Translations under genes and position numbers: made by a program
The notes under the pieces: model-generated
What the model saw: the letters and a program-made list of their open reading frames with translations, nothing else
What the model was told of the DNA's origin: nothing
Databases searched by the model: none
In this document: one piece after another, positions 41,813-53,815 of the stretch
How positions within the stretch are numbered: the first letter of the stretch is position 1
Layout of the letters: every line of letters starts with the position of its first letter
Assembly (NCBI RefSeq): GCF_900078315.1
Contig: NZ_FKBS01000029.1
Coordinates: 383,758-447,757 of the forward strand
Length of the DNA stretch: 64,000 nt
Direction: 5' to 3'
Source of the DNA: Bordetella ansorpii
GTDB lineage: Bacteria > Pseudomonadota > Gammaproteobacteria > Burkholderiales > Burkholderiaceae_B

Positions 41813-42994
41813 ATGTCGTCGCCGCTGATCAACATCTATTCCCGCCTGCCGGTCTCGTTCACGCACGGCCAGGGCGTCTGGCTGTTCGACGCGCAGGGCC
41901 GCAAGTACCTCGACGGACTGGCCGGCATCGGCGTCTCGTGCCTGGGCCACAATCATCCGCGCCTGGTGAAGGCCATCGCAGATCAGGCCGCGCGCGTCAT
42001 CCACACCTCGAACATCTACGAAGTGCCGCAGCAGGCCGAACTGGCCCAGCGCCTGGCCGCGCTGTCCGGCATGCAGGAAGTGGCCTTCGCCAACAGCGGC
42101 TCCGAAGCCAACGAAGGCGCCATCAAGCTGGCCCGCTACTACGGCCACAAGAAGGGCAACGACCTGCCGCACATCATCTCGATGGATTCGTCGTGGCACG
42201 GCCGCACGCTGGGCACGCTGGCCGCCACGGGCAGCGAAAAGGCGCGCAAGGGCTTCGAACCGCTGCCCGCCGGCTTCACCCAGGTGCCGTACAACAGCCT
42301 GGAAGCCGTGACCCGCGCCGGCGACGCCGAACCGCGCACCGTCGCGGTGCTGCTGGAAGTGCTGCAGGGCGAAGGCGGCATCCGCCCGTCCGACCTGGAA
42401 TACGTGCGCGGCCTGCGCGAACTGTGCACCGCGCGCGGCTGGCTGCTGATGATCGACGAAGTGCAATCCGGCATCGGCCGCACCGGCAAGTGGTTCGCCC
42501 ACCAATGGGCCGGCATCCGCCCCGACGTGATGACGCTGGCCAAGGGCCTGGCCGGCGGCGTGCCCATCGGCGCCATGCTGGCGGCCGGCCCCGCCGCTGG
42601 CGTGCTCACGCCCGGCAGCCACGGCACCACCTTCGGCGGCGGCCCGCTGGCCTGCGCCGCCGGCCTGGCCGTGATCGACTCCCTGGAGCAGGAAAACCTG
42701 CTGCAGAACGCCGAGACCGTCGGCGCCTACCTGCAGAACGCCCTGTCCGCCGCACTGGCGGGCGTGCCGGGCGTCGCAGACGTGCGCGGCCGCGGCCTCA
42801 TGCTGGGCATCGAACTCGACCGCCCGTGCGGCATCCTGGCCACCCGCGCCATGCAGGCCGGCCTGCTGATCAACGTCACGCGCGAACGCGTGGTGCGCCT
42901 CTTGCCCCCGCTGATCCTGTCCCGCGACGAGGCCGACGAGATCGTCCGCCTGCTGGCCCCCCTGATCAAGCAGTTCCTGGCCGACCAAGCATAA
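41813..42994 (+). CDS. argD: Acetylornithine aminotransferase
   Basis: 393 residues from ATG 41813. Class III PLP aminotransferase: GIGVSCLGHNHPRLVKAI, the phosphate loop NSGSEANEGAIKLAR, the PLP-ring aspartate in LLMIDEVQSGIGRTGKWFA and the Schiff-base lysine in MTLAKGLAGGVPIGAM. Length and the small-domain end (VTRERVVRLLPPLILS) fit ArgD, which converts N-acetylglutamate semialdehyde to N-acetylornithine; some also serve lysine synthesis (DapC). It is followed by argF 59 bp downstream on the same strand, giving a small arginine operon. Confidence 0.93.
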   Translation: MSSPLINIYSRLPVSFTHGQGVWLFDAQGRKYLDGLAGIGVSCLGHNHPRLVKAIADQAARVIHTSNIYEVPQQAELAQRLAALSGMQEVAFANSGSEANEGAIKLARYYGHKKGNDLPHIISMDSSWHGRTLGTLAATGSEKARKGFEPLPAGFTQVPYNSLEAVTRAGDAEPRTVAVLLEVLQGEGGIRPSDLEYVRGLRELCTARGWLLMIDEVQSGIGRTGKWFAHQWAGIRPDVMTLAKGLAGGVPIGAMLAAGPAAGVLTPGSHGTTFGGGPLACAAGLAVIDSLEQENLLQNAETVGAYLQNALSAALAGVPGVADVRGRGLMLGIELDRPCGILATRAMQAGLLINVTRERVVRLLPPLILSRDEADEIVRLLAPLIKQFLADQA

Positions 42995-43002
42995 TTTTCC
43001 GC

Positions 43003-43031
43003 GCGGGCGGGCGCCACGAGCGCCTGCCCGC
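43003..43031 (+). terminator. Hairpin between argD and argF
   Basis: Arms GCGGGCGGGCGC and GCGCCTGCCCGC with one mismatch and a 5-nt loop. It has no T-tract, so it is more likely an mRNA processing or attenuating stem within the operon than a full terminator. Confidence 0.4.
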
Positions 43032-43053
43032 CCCCCAGCCCCGCGAAACCATC

Positions 43054-46312
<3,259 letters not shown>

Positions 46313-46335
46313 GCCCGACGGAAGACGCTGTCGTC

Positions 46336-46710
46336 ATGACGAAGATCCTCATCGTGGACGACGAGCCGTTGATCGCCGAACTGCTGCAGGACCGCCTCGA
46401 GGCCGAAGGCTTCGAGGTCGTCACGCAGCACAACGGCCTGGACGCGCTGCAGACCATGCTGACGCTGCGCCCGGATCTGGTCATCTCCGACCTGATGATG
46501 CCCAGCATGGGCGGCGTGCCCATGCTGACCGCCATGCAAGAGAACGCCTACCTGGCCGACACGCCCGTCATCCTGATGAGCGGCCGGCCGGAAGACGACG
46601 TGCCCAAGGATTGCCGCAACTACAAGGCCTTCCTGCGCAAGCCGATGAAGCTCGACGACGTGGTGGCCACGGTGCAGAGGGTCACGGCGGGCGAAGACGG
46701 GCGCGTGTGA
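46336..46710 (+). CDS. Single-domain response regulator (CheY-like)
   Basis: 124 residues from ATG 46336, only 23 bp after argG. It is a receiver domain alone: acidic pair in KILIVDDEPLIAELL, phospho-acceptor Asp in PDLVISDLMMPSMGG (about residue 53), Ser in VILMSGRPEDD (replacing the usual Thr/Ser position) and Lys in YKAFLRKPMKLDDVV. No output domain is present, so it must act by protein-protein contact. The partner kinase is not nearby. Co-transcription with argG is possible but functionally unexplained. Confidence 0.9.
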   Translation: MTKILIVDDEPLIAELLQDRLEAEGFEVVTQHNGLDALQTMLTLRPDLVISDLMMPSMGGVPMLTAMQENAYLADTPVILMSGRPEDDVPKDCRNYKAFLRKPMKLDDVVATVQRVTAGEDGRV

Positions 46711-46728
46711 GTCTGGGTTCTTGAGACG

Positions 46729-46856
46729 CCTGCGTATGCCCAGGGGGCAAGACGGCCAAGTCGTCGGGCTCGGGCGCGCCAGAAGGCGCCCTCGGTCCCG
46801 CTAAGCGGGACTGCCCCTTCTTCAATTGGCCGTCTTGCCCCCTGGGCATACGCAGG
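46729..46856. repeat. Long perfect inverted repeat with internal hairpins
   Basis: Two 30-bp arms (46729-46758 and 46827-46856) are exact reverse complements. The 68-bp interval holds two more hairpins: GGGCGC...GCGCCC and GTCCCGC-TAA-GCGGGAC. It lies in the 265-bp gap between the response-regulator gene and the convergent uvrD. It may be a strong bidirectional terminator or a member of a dispersed palindromic repeat family. Confidence 0.85.
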
Positions 46857-46975
46857 CTCGCAACGTCTCTGGTTCGGAAGAGCCGCCGGCCCGCCTCAGG
46901 GGTATGGAAAAACACGGGCTGCCTGCGCAGGCAGCGAACGGCGAGCCACGACGACTCGCCTCTCGCAAAGAGGGA

Positions 46976-49246
46976 TCACCCCTGGACGATATCCAGCTTG
47001 GCGATCCCCAGTGCCAACGTCTTGGCCCCCACATCCCGGAACTGGATCTGCGCCTGGGCATCCTGCCCAGCCCCGCTGAGACCGATGATGGTTCCATCGC
47101 CAAACCGCGCATGCCGCACACCCTGGCCGATCCGGAACTCCTTGTCGCCCACCGTGACGCCACTGGTGGTGCCTCGCGGCGAACGAGGCGCGATCGTACC
47201 CGTGCTCTTGCGGCCGAACGCATCGCCGCCCCAGGCCGCCTCACGCTGCGCCGACGGCAGCGTGGCCTTGGGCGTGATCCACTTCACGTGCTCCTCGGGA
47301 ATCTCTTCCAGGAACCGCGAGCGCATCGCGTAACGCGTCTGCCCGTGCAGCATCCGGCTTTGCGCCAGGCTGATGTACAGCCGTTCACGCGCGCGCGTGA
47401 TCGCCACGTACATCAGGCGGCGCTCTTCCTCCAGCCCGGATTGCTCGAGGATGCTGTTCTCGTGCGGGAACAGGCCCTCTTCCAGGCCGGTGATGAACAC
47501 CGCGTCGAATTCCAGACCCTTGGCCGAGTGCACCGTCATCAACTGCACGGCATCCTGGCCCTGTTGCGCCTGGTTGTCGCCGGCCTCGAGGGCGGCGTGC
47601 GACAGGAACGCGGCCAGCGGCGTCAGGCCGTCGGCCACGGACACCTGGGCGCCGTCACCCGAGGGCGCATCCATCTGCGGCACCACGCCTGCGGGTAGGC
47701 CGTCGTAGTTCTCTTCGGACGCGAACACCGCCGCGGCGGTGATCAGTTCGTTCAGGTTTTCCAGCCGCTCGGCGCCTTCGCGCTCGGTCTTGTAGTGCTC
47801 GATCAGGCCGCTGCCGGCCAGCATGTGCTCGACCAGTTCGGGCAGCGGCAGGCCACGCGTCTCATCGGCCATGCGGCCGATGAGCTGCGCGAACTGCTGC
47901 AGATTGGCGCCGCCCTTGCCCGGCACCATGCCCACCGCGCCATACAGGCTGGTGTCATGGGCACGCGCGGCGTCGGCCAGTTGCTCGAGCGTGCGCGCGC
48001 CAATGCCGCGCGTGGGGAAGTTGACCACCCGCATCCAGGACGTGTCGTCGCTGGGATTGGCCATCAGGCGCAGGTAGGCCAATGCGTGCTTGACCTCCTG
48101 GCGCTCGAAGAAGCGCAGGCCGCCGTACACCTTGTACGGAATGCCGGACGAGAACAGTCCGTGCTCGATGACGCGCGATTGCGCGTTGCTGCGATACAGC
48201 ACGGCGATTTCGCGGCGCGCGCGGCCATCGTTGATCAGTGCGCGCACCTCTTCGACCAGCCACTGGGCTTCCATGCCGTCGCTGGGCTGCTCGACGATGC
48301 GCACGAGCTCGCCCTCGCCCTGGTCGGTCCAGAGATTCTTGCCCAGCCGCCCGCCGTTGTTGCTGATCAGGGCATTGGCCGAATCGAGGATGTGGCCGTA
48401 CGAACGGTAATTCTGCTCGAGGCGGATGACGGTGCCATGCGCGTAGTCGCGTTCGAAATCGGCCATGTTGCCGACGTTCGCGCCGCGGAAGGCGTAGATG
48501 GATTGGTCGTCGTCACCCACCGCGAAGATCCTCGCGCCGCCGCCGGCCAGCAGGCGCAGCCACTTGTACTGCAGCACGTTGGTGTCCTGGAACTCGTCGA
48601 CCAGGATGTGCTGGAATCGGCGCTGGTAATGCTCGCGCACCGGCGCGTTGCGGCTGAGCAGCTCGTAGGCGCGCAGCAGCAGCTCGGCGAAGTCGACCAC
48701 GCCCTCGCGCTGGCATTGCGCTTCGTAAAGCTGGTAGATCTCGACCAGGCGGCGGCGATGGCTGTCGTTGTCCCAGACCTCGACATCGGACGCGCGCAGG
48801 CCGTCTTCCTTCGAGCCGTTGATGAAGCGCTGCACGTCGCGCGGCGGATACTTCTCGTCGTCGATGCCGTTGGCCTTCAGCAGGCGCTTGATGGCGGCCA
48901 GTTGATCGGTGGTGTCGAGGATCTGGAAGGTCTGCGGCAGGCCGGCGTCGCGGTGATGCGCGCGCAGCATGCGATTGCACAAGCCGTGGAACGTGCCGAT
49001 CCAGAGCCCACGCGGGTCGATGGGCAGGATGGCCGTCATGCGCGTGAGCATTTCACGCGCGGCCTTGTTGGTGAAGGTGACCGCCAGCAGTCCGTATGGA
49101 CTGGCCTGGCTGGTCTGGATCAGCCAGGCCATCCGGGTGGTGAGCACCCGGGTCTTGCCGCTGCCCGCCCCGGCCAGGACCAGGGCGTGCTGCGGTTCGA
49201 GCGTGACGGCGGCGCGTTGTTCGGGGTTGAGCTTGTCCAGCATCAT
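46976..49246 (-). CDS. uvrD: DNA helicase II (UvrD/PcrA type)
   Basis: 756 residues from ATG 49246, overlapping the desaturase stop (ATGA). SF1A motifs: LVLAGAGSGKTRVLTTR (Walker A), AVTFTNKAAREML, LVDEFQDTNVLQYKWL (motif II), GDDDQSIYAFRGA (III), LEQNYRS (IV), TVHSAKGLEFDAVF (V) and MYVAITRARERLY (VI). The C-terminal ~50 residues (GQGVRHARFGDGTIIGLSG) form the Tudor-like tail that contacts RNA polymerase in UvrD/PcrA. It unwinds DNA in nucleotide-excision and mismatch repair. Distinct from the Gabija helicase at 26342. Confidence 0.95.
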   Translation of the reverse strand: MMLDKLNPEQRAAVTLEPQHALVLAGAGSGKTRVLTTRMAWLIQTSQASPYGLLAVTFTNKAAREMLTRMTAILPIDPRGLWIGTFHGLCNRMLRAHHRDAGLPQTFQILDTTDQLAAIKRLLKANGIDDEKYPPRDVQRFINGSKEDGLRASDVEVWDNDSHRRRLVEIYQLYEAQCQREGVVDFAELLLRAYELLSRNAPVREHYQRRFQHILVDEFQDTNVLQYKWLRLLAGGGARIFAVGDDDQSIYAFRGANVGNMADFERDYAHGTVIRLEQNYRSYGHILDSANALISNNGGRLGKNLWTDQGEGELVRIVEQPSDGMEAQWLVEEVRALINDGRARREIAVLYRSNAQSRVIEHGLFSSGIPYKVYGGLRFFERQEVKHALAYLRLMANPSDDTSWMRVVNFPTRGIGARTLEQLADAARAHDTSLYGAVGMVPGKGGANLQQFAQLIGRMADETRGLPLPELVEHMLAGSGLIEHYKTEREGAERLENLNELITAAAVFASEENYDGLPAGVVPQMDAPSGDGAQVSVADGLTPLAAFLSHAALEAGDNQAQQGQDAVQLMTVHSAKGLEFDAVFITGLEEGLFPHENSILEQSGLEEERRLMYVAITRARERLYISLAQSRMLHGQTRYAMRSRFLEEIPEEHVKWITPKATLPSAQREAAWGGDAFGRKSTGTIAPRSPRGTTSGVTVGDKEFRIGQGVRHARFGDGTIIGLSGAGQDAQAQIQFRDVGAKTLALGIAKLDIVQG

Positions 49247-50451
49247 GCCGCGTAGCGGCGCAGACGAAGCGCGAACTGCTCGAGCCCGGAAATACCGCTA
49301 TGTTGGGCGCGCTGGCACCAGGCCTGCAGATCGTTCAGCAGTTGTTCGCTGCTGGCACTGGAGCTTTCCCACAGGCGGCCCAGTTCGCGGCGCATCTGCA
49401 CCAGCGTGGACAGGGACTGGTTCTGCGCGATGGCCTGGTCGACGGCGGCCAATTGCTCGGGGTGCAGGATGTCTTCGTTGCGATGCAGCGAACGGCGCAC
49501 GCGGTGCAGCATGGTCCAGTTGCAATCGGCGCTGCCCTCGCGGCGCGACGACTTCATCTTGGCCAGTTCTTCGCGGGCGGCGTCCTTGATGACGTCGGCG
49601 TAGCGGGCCATGACTTCGTAGCGATGCGTGATGACGCCTTGCAGCGTGCGCAGGTCGATGGCCTTGGCGGCCGGATCGAGCTTCAACTTGGGGGCGACCT
49701 TCTTGACCTTGGCCAGACCGAAGAAGCGCAGCACGCTGATGTAGCACCAGCCGATGTCGAATTCGTACCACTTGGCCGAGAACTTGGCCGAGGTGCCGTG
49801 CGCGTGGTGGTTGTTGTGCAGCTCTTCGCCGCCAATGACGATGCCCCACGGGAACACGTTGGTGCTGGTGTCCGGGCTGTTGTAGTTGCGGTAGCCCCAG
49901 TAGTGGCCGATGCCGTTGACCACGCCGGCCGCCCAGAAGGGAATCCAGGCCATCTGGACAGCCCAGACGGTCAGGCCCAGGACGCCGAACAGCGACAGGT
50001 CGATGGCCAGCATGAGCAGCACGCCCCACAGGCTGCGGCGCGCGTAGAGGTTGCGCTCGAGCCAGTCGTCCGGCGTGCCGTGGCCGAACTTGGCCATGGT
50101 TTCACGGTTGTCGGACTCGATGCGATAGAGCTCGGCGCCGCGGAACAGCACCTTCCAGATGCCGAACAGCATGGGCGAATGCGGATCGCCCTCTTTCTCG
50201 CACTTGGCGTGGTGCTTGCGGTGGATGGCGACCCATTCCTTGGTAACCATGCCGGTGGTCAGCCACAGCCAGAAACGGAAGAAGTGCATGACCGCGGGAT
50301 GCAGTTCGAGACCCCGGTGCGCCTGGCTGCGGTGCAGGAACACCGTGACCGACACGATCGTGATGTGCGTGACGACCAGAGCGAACACGACGATCTGCCA
50401 CCAATGGGCTTGGGCCAGACCGCCGGACAAAAACGAAAGGACTTGATCCAT
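49243..50451 (-). CDS. Membrane fatty-acid (acyl-CoA) desaturase
   Basis: 402 residues. The three histidine boxes of di-iron desaturases are present: HRSQAHRG (about 41-48), HRKHH (about 78) and HNNHHAHG (about 216), separated by hydrophobic segments (IVVFALVVTHITIVSVTVFL, LMLAIDLSLFGVLGLTVWAV). The C-terminal ~140 residues are a soluble helix-rich extension beyond the usual core. It inserts a delta-9-type double bond in acyl chains at the inner membrane. Its stop codon overlaps the uvrD start, coupling two unrelated functions in one transcript. Confidence 0.92.
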   Translation of the reverse strand: MDQVLSFLSGGLAQAHWWQIVVFALVVTHITIVSVTVFLHRSQAHRGLELHPAVMHFFRFWLWLTTGMVTKEWVAIHRKHHAKCEKEGDPHSPMLFGIWKVLFRGAELYRIESDNRETMAKFGHGTPDDWLERNLYARRSLWGVLLMLAIDLSLFGVLGLTVWAVQMAWIPFWAAGVVNGIGHYWGYRNYNSPDTSTNVFPWGIVIGGEELHNNHHAHGTSAKFSAKWYEFDIGWCYISVLRFFGLAKVKKVAPKLKLDPAAKAIDLRTLQGVITHRYEVMARYADVIKDAAREELAKMKSSRREGSADCNWTMLHRVRRSLHRNEDILHPEQLAAVDQAIAQNQSLSTLVQMRRELGRLWESSSASSEQLLNDLQAWCQRAQHSGISGLEQFALRLRRYAA

Positions 50452-50685
50452 AAAGCTTGAGGGAGCCTCGTAAGTATGGTTACCGGCGCAGTTTAGCCTA
50501 CCCGGCCTTCTTATGACAGTGGGGTTTCAAAAAGGTTCTTGAGATAAATCAAGGACTAAGCCCCCGCCTTCCCGCTACGCGCCCCGGACCGGGAAAGCAT
50601 CGTCCGTGGTGTGTTTCCAACATTTTGCTACACCGGCGGGGCCGCGATAAAGTGCGGGAACTCCGTATTCCACCGCTTTTTCCCC

Positions 50686-51093
50686 ATGCCGCTGTCCTTT
50701 GCCTCGCGCCTGTGCGCGCCGCTGTTGTTGCTGGCCGCTGCCGCGCCCGCGTCCGCCCAATTCCGGATCGCCAGCGGCGCCCAGGTGGTGTTGGCCACCT
50801 ATTACGAAGTGGATCCCGAAAGCTGCCAGGCGCTGAGCGCGCCGCGCGTGCGCATCACCCGGAAGCCCCTGCTGGGCAAGGCCACCATCGTGCGCACCCA
50901 GACACCGGCGACGGCCTCGGGACGTTGCCCTGCCAAGCTGGTGACGATCGCGCAAGTGATGTACCAGGCGGACAAGCCCGGCACCGACGCGGTGGCCTGG
51001 CAGGTCCGCTACCAGCGGCGCGGGCCGAACATCGAAAAGTACAGCACGCAGGTGAACGTGATGCCAAAGGCGCCCACGCCCGCCAGGCCCTGA
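50686..51093 (+). CDS. Small exported hypothetical protein
   Basis: 135 residues from ATG 50686; an in-frame start at 50611 is unlikely since it precedes the signal peptide. MPLSFASRLCAPLLLLAAAA-PASAQ is a Sec signal peptide. The mature ~110 residues (VVLATYYEVDPESCQALSAPRVRITRKPLLGKATIV, in part) look like a beta-sandwich with two cysteines (ESCQ, GRCP) that could pair in the periplasm. No named family recognised. It is divergent from the desaturase and convergent with the RNA methyltransferase gene. Confidence 0.75.
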   Translation: MPLSFASRLCAPLLLLAAAAPASAQFRIASGAQVVLATYYEVDPESCQALSAPRVRITRKPLLGKATIVRTQTPATASGRCPAKLVTIAQVMYQADKPGTDAVAWQVRYQRRGPNIEKYSTQVNVMPKAPTPARP

Positions 51094-51136
51094 GCCGGGC
51101 CAGGCGGTACGCCGCCCTGCCCGGCCGAAAAACGCA

Positions 51137-53059
51137 TCACGCCGATGCCGGCTTCCCGGGGGCCGCCTCAGGGGACGGTTCTTCATCGTCACCCGTCGGC
51201 GCCGCCGGGACGCCCTCCTCGATGCCGGCGTCCACGCCAGCCTGGGACGCGCCCGGCTTGCCATCATCGGCCGCCACGATGCCATCGGCCCGCACGTCGG
51301 CGTCCGAAGCCGGCGCCTCGCCGCTGTCCGCCGCGATCACCTCCTGCGCCGCAGCGTCCTTGGCCGGCTTGGCCGCCTTGCGGCGCTCGAACACGGCGGC
51401 GAAGAAACCGTCAGTGCCGTGCACGTCCGGACGCAACTGCATGTACGGACCGTCCAGCTCCAGATCGGGGCAACGGTTCTTGATGATCTCGGCGGCGTCC
51501 AGCCGCTCGAAATCGGGGTGCTCGGCCAGGAAACGCTCGGCCTGGGCGGCGTTTTCCTCTTCCAGCAGGCTGCAGGTGGCATAGACCAGCCGGCCGCCCG
51601 GCGCCACGCAGCGCGCCGCGCTCTTCAGGATGCGGTGCTGCAGTTCGCACAGTTCGGCCAGCGAATCGGGATGCTGGCGCCACTTCAGGTCGGGGTTGCG
51701 GCGCAGCGTGCCGATACCGCTGCAAGGCGCATCCACCAGCACGCGCTGGGCCTTGCCGGCCAGGCGCTTGACCCGGGCGTCGTTGTCGCCGTCGATGGCC
51801 ACCGGCACCACGTTGGACAGCCCGCTGCGGGCGAATCGCGGCTTGGCGCGCGCCAGGCGGGCCGCCGACACGTCGAAAGCGTACAGGCGGCCGGTGGACC
51901 GCATCAGCGCACCCAGCAGCAGGCTCTTGCCGCCGGCGCCGGCGCAGAAATCGATGATCATCTCGCCGCGCTTGGGGCCGACCAGCAGCGCCAGCAGTTG
52001 GCTGCCTTCGTCCTGCACTTCCAGGCTGCCGTCCTCGAACAGTTGCCAGCGGTTGATGGCAGGACGGCCCTGCACACGGATGCCCCAGGGCGAATGCGGC
52101 ATGGCCTGCGGCTCGTATTCGGCCGCGGGGCCGTTCTGCAGCATGGTCAGGATGGCGTCGCGCTCGACCTTCAGCGGGTTGACGCGCAAGTCCAGCGCGG
52201 CCTGGCGATTCAGCGACGCCATCAGGCGCTCCGGTTCGTCCATGGTGCCCAGGCGCTCGTCGAGCCAATCGGGCATGCTGGTGCGCACCGCGCGCGGCAG
52301 CGTCGCCGGATCGATGCGCAGCACGTGACGCAGCCATTCGGCCTCGGCCGGCTCCAGGCCATCGTCCAGGGCCACCCGGCCCAGCGTGGCGGCCAGGCCC
52401 AGGATGGCCAGGCGGCGCGAGGACGGTCCGACGCCGGATTCGGCCATGCCGCGGTAGCGGCGCAGATTGCGCAGTACGTCATACACGGCTTCGGCAACCT
52501 CACCACGGTCGCGGCCGCCCAGATTGGGATGGGCGCGGAACCAGTGCGACAGCGTGGCATCGGCCGGGTACGTCCATTGCAGCAGTTCGCCCAGCACGCG
52601 CTGGACCTGCTCGATGCGGATGGCGGACATGGGAATGCGCGGCCGGTCGGGACGAGCCGCGGGCGGCCGTCCTTCGTGGGACTGGCCTGACGGGGGACGC
52701 GACGGCCGGGGGCCATGCGGACGGGCCCGCTCGCCGTCATCACGGCGCGGTGCGCCCGACGAACGGGCGAAGCGATCGCCGTCATCGCGACGCGGCGCGC
52801 CCGACGAACGGGCGAAGCGATCGCCGTCATCGCGACGCGGCCCTCCCGAGGAACGCTCGGAACGGTCGCCATAATCGCGGCGTGCCCCCCCCGCGGAACG
52901 CTCGGAACGATCGCCGCCATCGCTGCGTACCGCGCCGAAACGGGCGAAGCGGTCGCCTTCATCACGGCGCGGAGCGCCGGACGAACGGGCGGGACGGCGG
53001 TCATCGCCCGACGGATCGGGGCGGCCGGAACGGGAGCGGGGGAAAGAGGATTTGGTCAT
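51137..53059 (-). CDS. RsmB/NOP-family RNA (cytosine-5) methyltransferase with repeat N-terminus
   Basis: 640 residues. Residues ~1-145 are a low-complexity Arg/Asp/Gly/Ser region with a 15-residue repeat (RRDDGDRFARSSGAP). The catalytic domain follows: SAM motif I DFCAGAGGKSLLLGAL, motif IV VDAPCSGIGTLRRNPDLKW with one catalytic Cys, and motif VI YATCSLLEEENAAQAE with the other. The C-terminal ~80 residues are acidic and disordered. It should methylate a cytosine in rRNA. The start overlaps the purN stop (ATGA). The disordered arms are unusual and may bind RNA. Confidence 0.92.
   Translation of the reverse strand: MTKSSFPRSRSGRPDPSGDDRRPARSSGAPRRDEGDRFARFGAVRSDGGDRSERSAGGARRDYGDRSERSSGGPRRDDGDRFARSSGAPRRDDGDRFARSSGAPRRDDGERARPHGPRPSRPPSGQSHEGRPPAARPDRPRIPMSAIRIEQVQRVLGELLQWTYPADATLSHWFRAHPNLGGRDRGEVAEAVYDVLRNLRRYRGMAESGVGPSSRRLAILGLAATLGRVALDDGLEPAEAEWLRHVLRIDPATLPRAVRTSMPDWLDERLGTMDEPERLMASLNRQAALDLRVNPLKVERDAILTMLQNGPAAEYEPQAMPHSPWGIRVQGRPAINRWQLFEDGSLEVQDEGSQLLALLVGPKRGEMIIDFCAGAGGKSLLLGALMRSTGRLYAFDVSAARLARAKPRFARSGLSNVVPVAIDGDNDARVKRLAGKAQRVLVDAPCSGIGTLRRNPDLKWRQHPDSLAELCELQHRILKSAARCVAPGGRLVYATCSLLEEENAAQAERFLAEHPDFERLDAAEIIKNRCPDLELDGPYMQLRPDVHGTDGFFAAVFERRKAAKPAKDAAAQEVIAADSGEAPASDADVRADGIVAADDGKPGASQAGVDAGIEEGVPAAPTGDDEEPSPEAAPGKPASA
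52738..52983 (-). repeat. In-frame 45-bp tandem repeat in the RNA methyltransferase gene
   Basis: Units begin at 52738, 52783, 52828, 52873 and 52918 (45 bp) and 52960 (after a 42-bp unit). The first two units differ at only about three bases; later ones diverge. Each encodes one 15-residue RRDDGDRFARSSGAP-like unit, so copy-number change keeps the frame. Confidence 0.85.
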
Positions 53060-53781
53060 CGGGAAGACTCGATCATGAACAGGCGGGGCGGGTTGCCCGC
53101 GACGTCGACCCGCTGGTCGGCGGCCAGGCTGACGCGGCCCTCGGCCAGCCAGCGGGCCGCGGCCGGATAGGCCAGGTGTTCGACCTGGAGAACGCGCTGG
53201 GCCAGCGCCTCGGGGGTGTCATCGGCCAGCACGGGCACGCAGCCCTGGACGATGATCGGCCCGTGGTCCAGCAGCGGGGTGACGAAATGGACGGTGCAGC
53301 CATGCACCCGCACGCCGGTGGCAATGGCCTGGGCGTGCGTGTGCAGGCCGGGAAACGCCGGCAGCAGGGACGGATGGATGTTGACCAGCCGGCCGGCGAA
53401 ACGGGCCACGAAACCGGGCGTGAGCACGCGCATGAAGCCCGCCAGCAGCACGTAATCGGGCTGGTAGGGTTCGATGGCGGCGGCCAGCGCGGCATCGAAG
53501 GCCTCGCGGTTGGGGTAGTCTTTATGGCTGACGGCCTGCGTGGCGATGCCCTGTTCGCGCGCCCACTCCAGCCCGGCCGCGTCCGGGCGGCTGCTGATGA
53601 CGGCGGCCACGTCCGCGGGCCAGCCTTCGGCGCGGCAGGCCTCGACCAGCGCCCGCATGTTGCTGCCACGCCCCGAAATAAGCAGGACGAGGCGGCGGCG
53701 CGCGGCGGCCAGTGCGGCGCCCGCGGGCTGGGCGGCGGGTGAAGAATCGGCGGAGAATTCCGGCAAGATAGGGCATTCCAT
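53056..53781 (-). CDS. purN: Phosphoribosylglycinamide formyltransferase
   Basis: 241 residues from ATG 53781 (an in-frame start at 53835 would cross the ribF promoter). GART motifs: LISGRGSNMRALVEAC (phosphate loop), VNIHPSLLPAFPGLHTHAQAI (catalytic Asn/His region), GVRVHGCTVHFV and LDHGPIIVQ with the conserved Asp. It adds the first formyl group in purine synthesis using 10-formyl-THF. It is slightly longer than E. coli PurN (212 aa) at both ends. Coupled to the downstream RNA methyltransferase by ATGA overlap, and divergent from ribF across a 34-bp gap. Confidence 0.94.
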   Translation of the reverse strand: MECPILPEFSADSSPAAQPAGAALAAARRRLVLLISGRGSNMRALVEACRAEGWPADVAAVISSRPDAAGLEWAREQGIATQAVSHKDYPNREAFDAALAAAIEPYQPDYVLLAGFMRVLTPGFVARFAGRLVNIHPSLLPAFPGLHTHAQAIATGVRVHGCTVHFVTPLLDHGPIIVQGCVPVLADDTPEALAQRVLQVEHLAYPAAARWLAEGRVSLAADQRVDVAGNPPRLFMIESSR

Positions 53782-53815
53782 GAGCAAGGCAACCTGAAAT
53801 TGTAAACTCTCGCTC

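Noticed and set aside
41195-42988. A 597-codon minus frame running through argD
   Set aside because: Only the last 96 codons (DUF3579) are real; the rest is antisense to argD.
46976-49246. uvrD as a Gabija or other defence helicase
   Set aside because: It has the full 756-aa UvrD layout with the Tudor-like tail and lies in chromosomal housekeeping context with no OLD nuclease.
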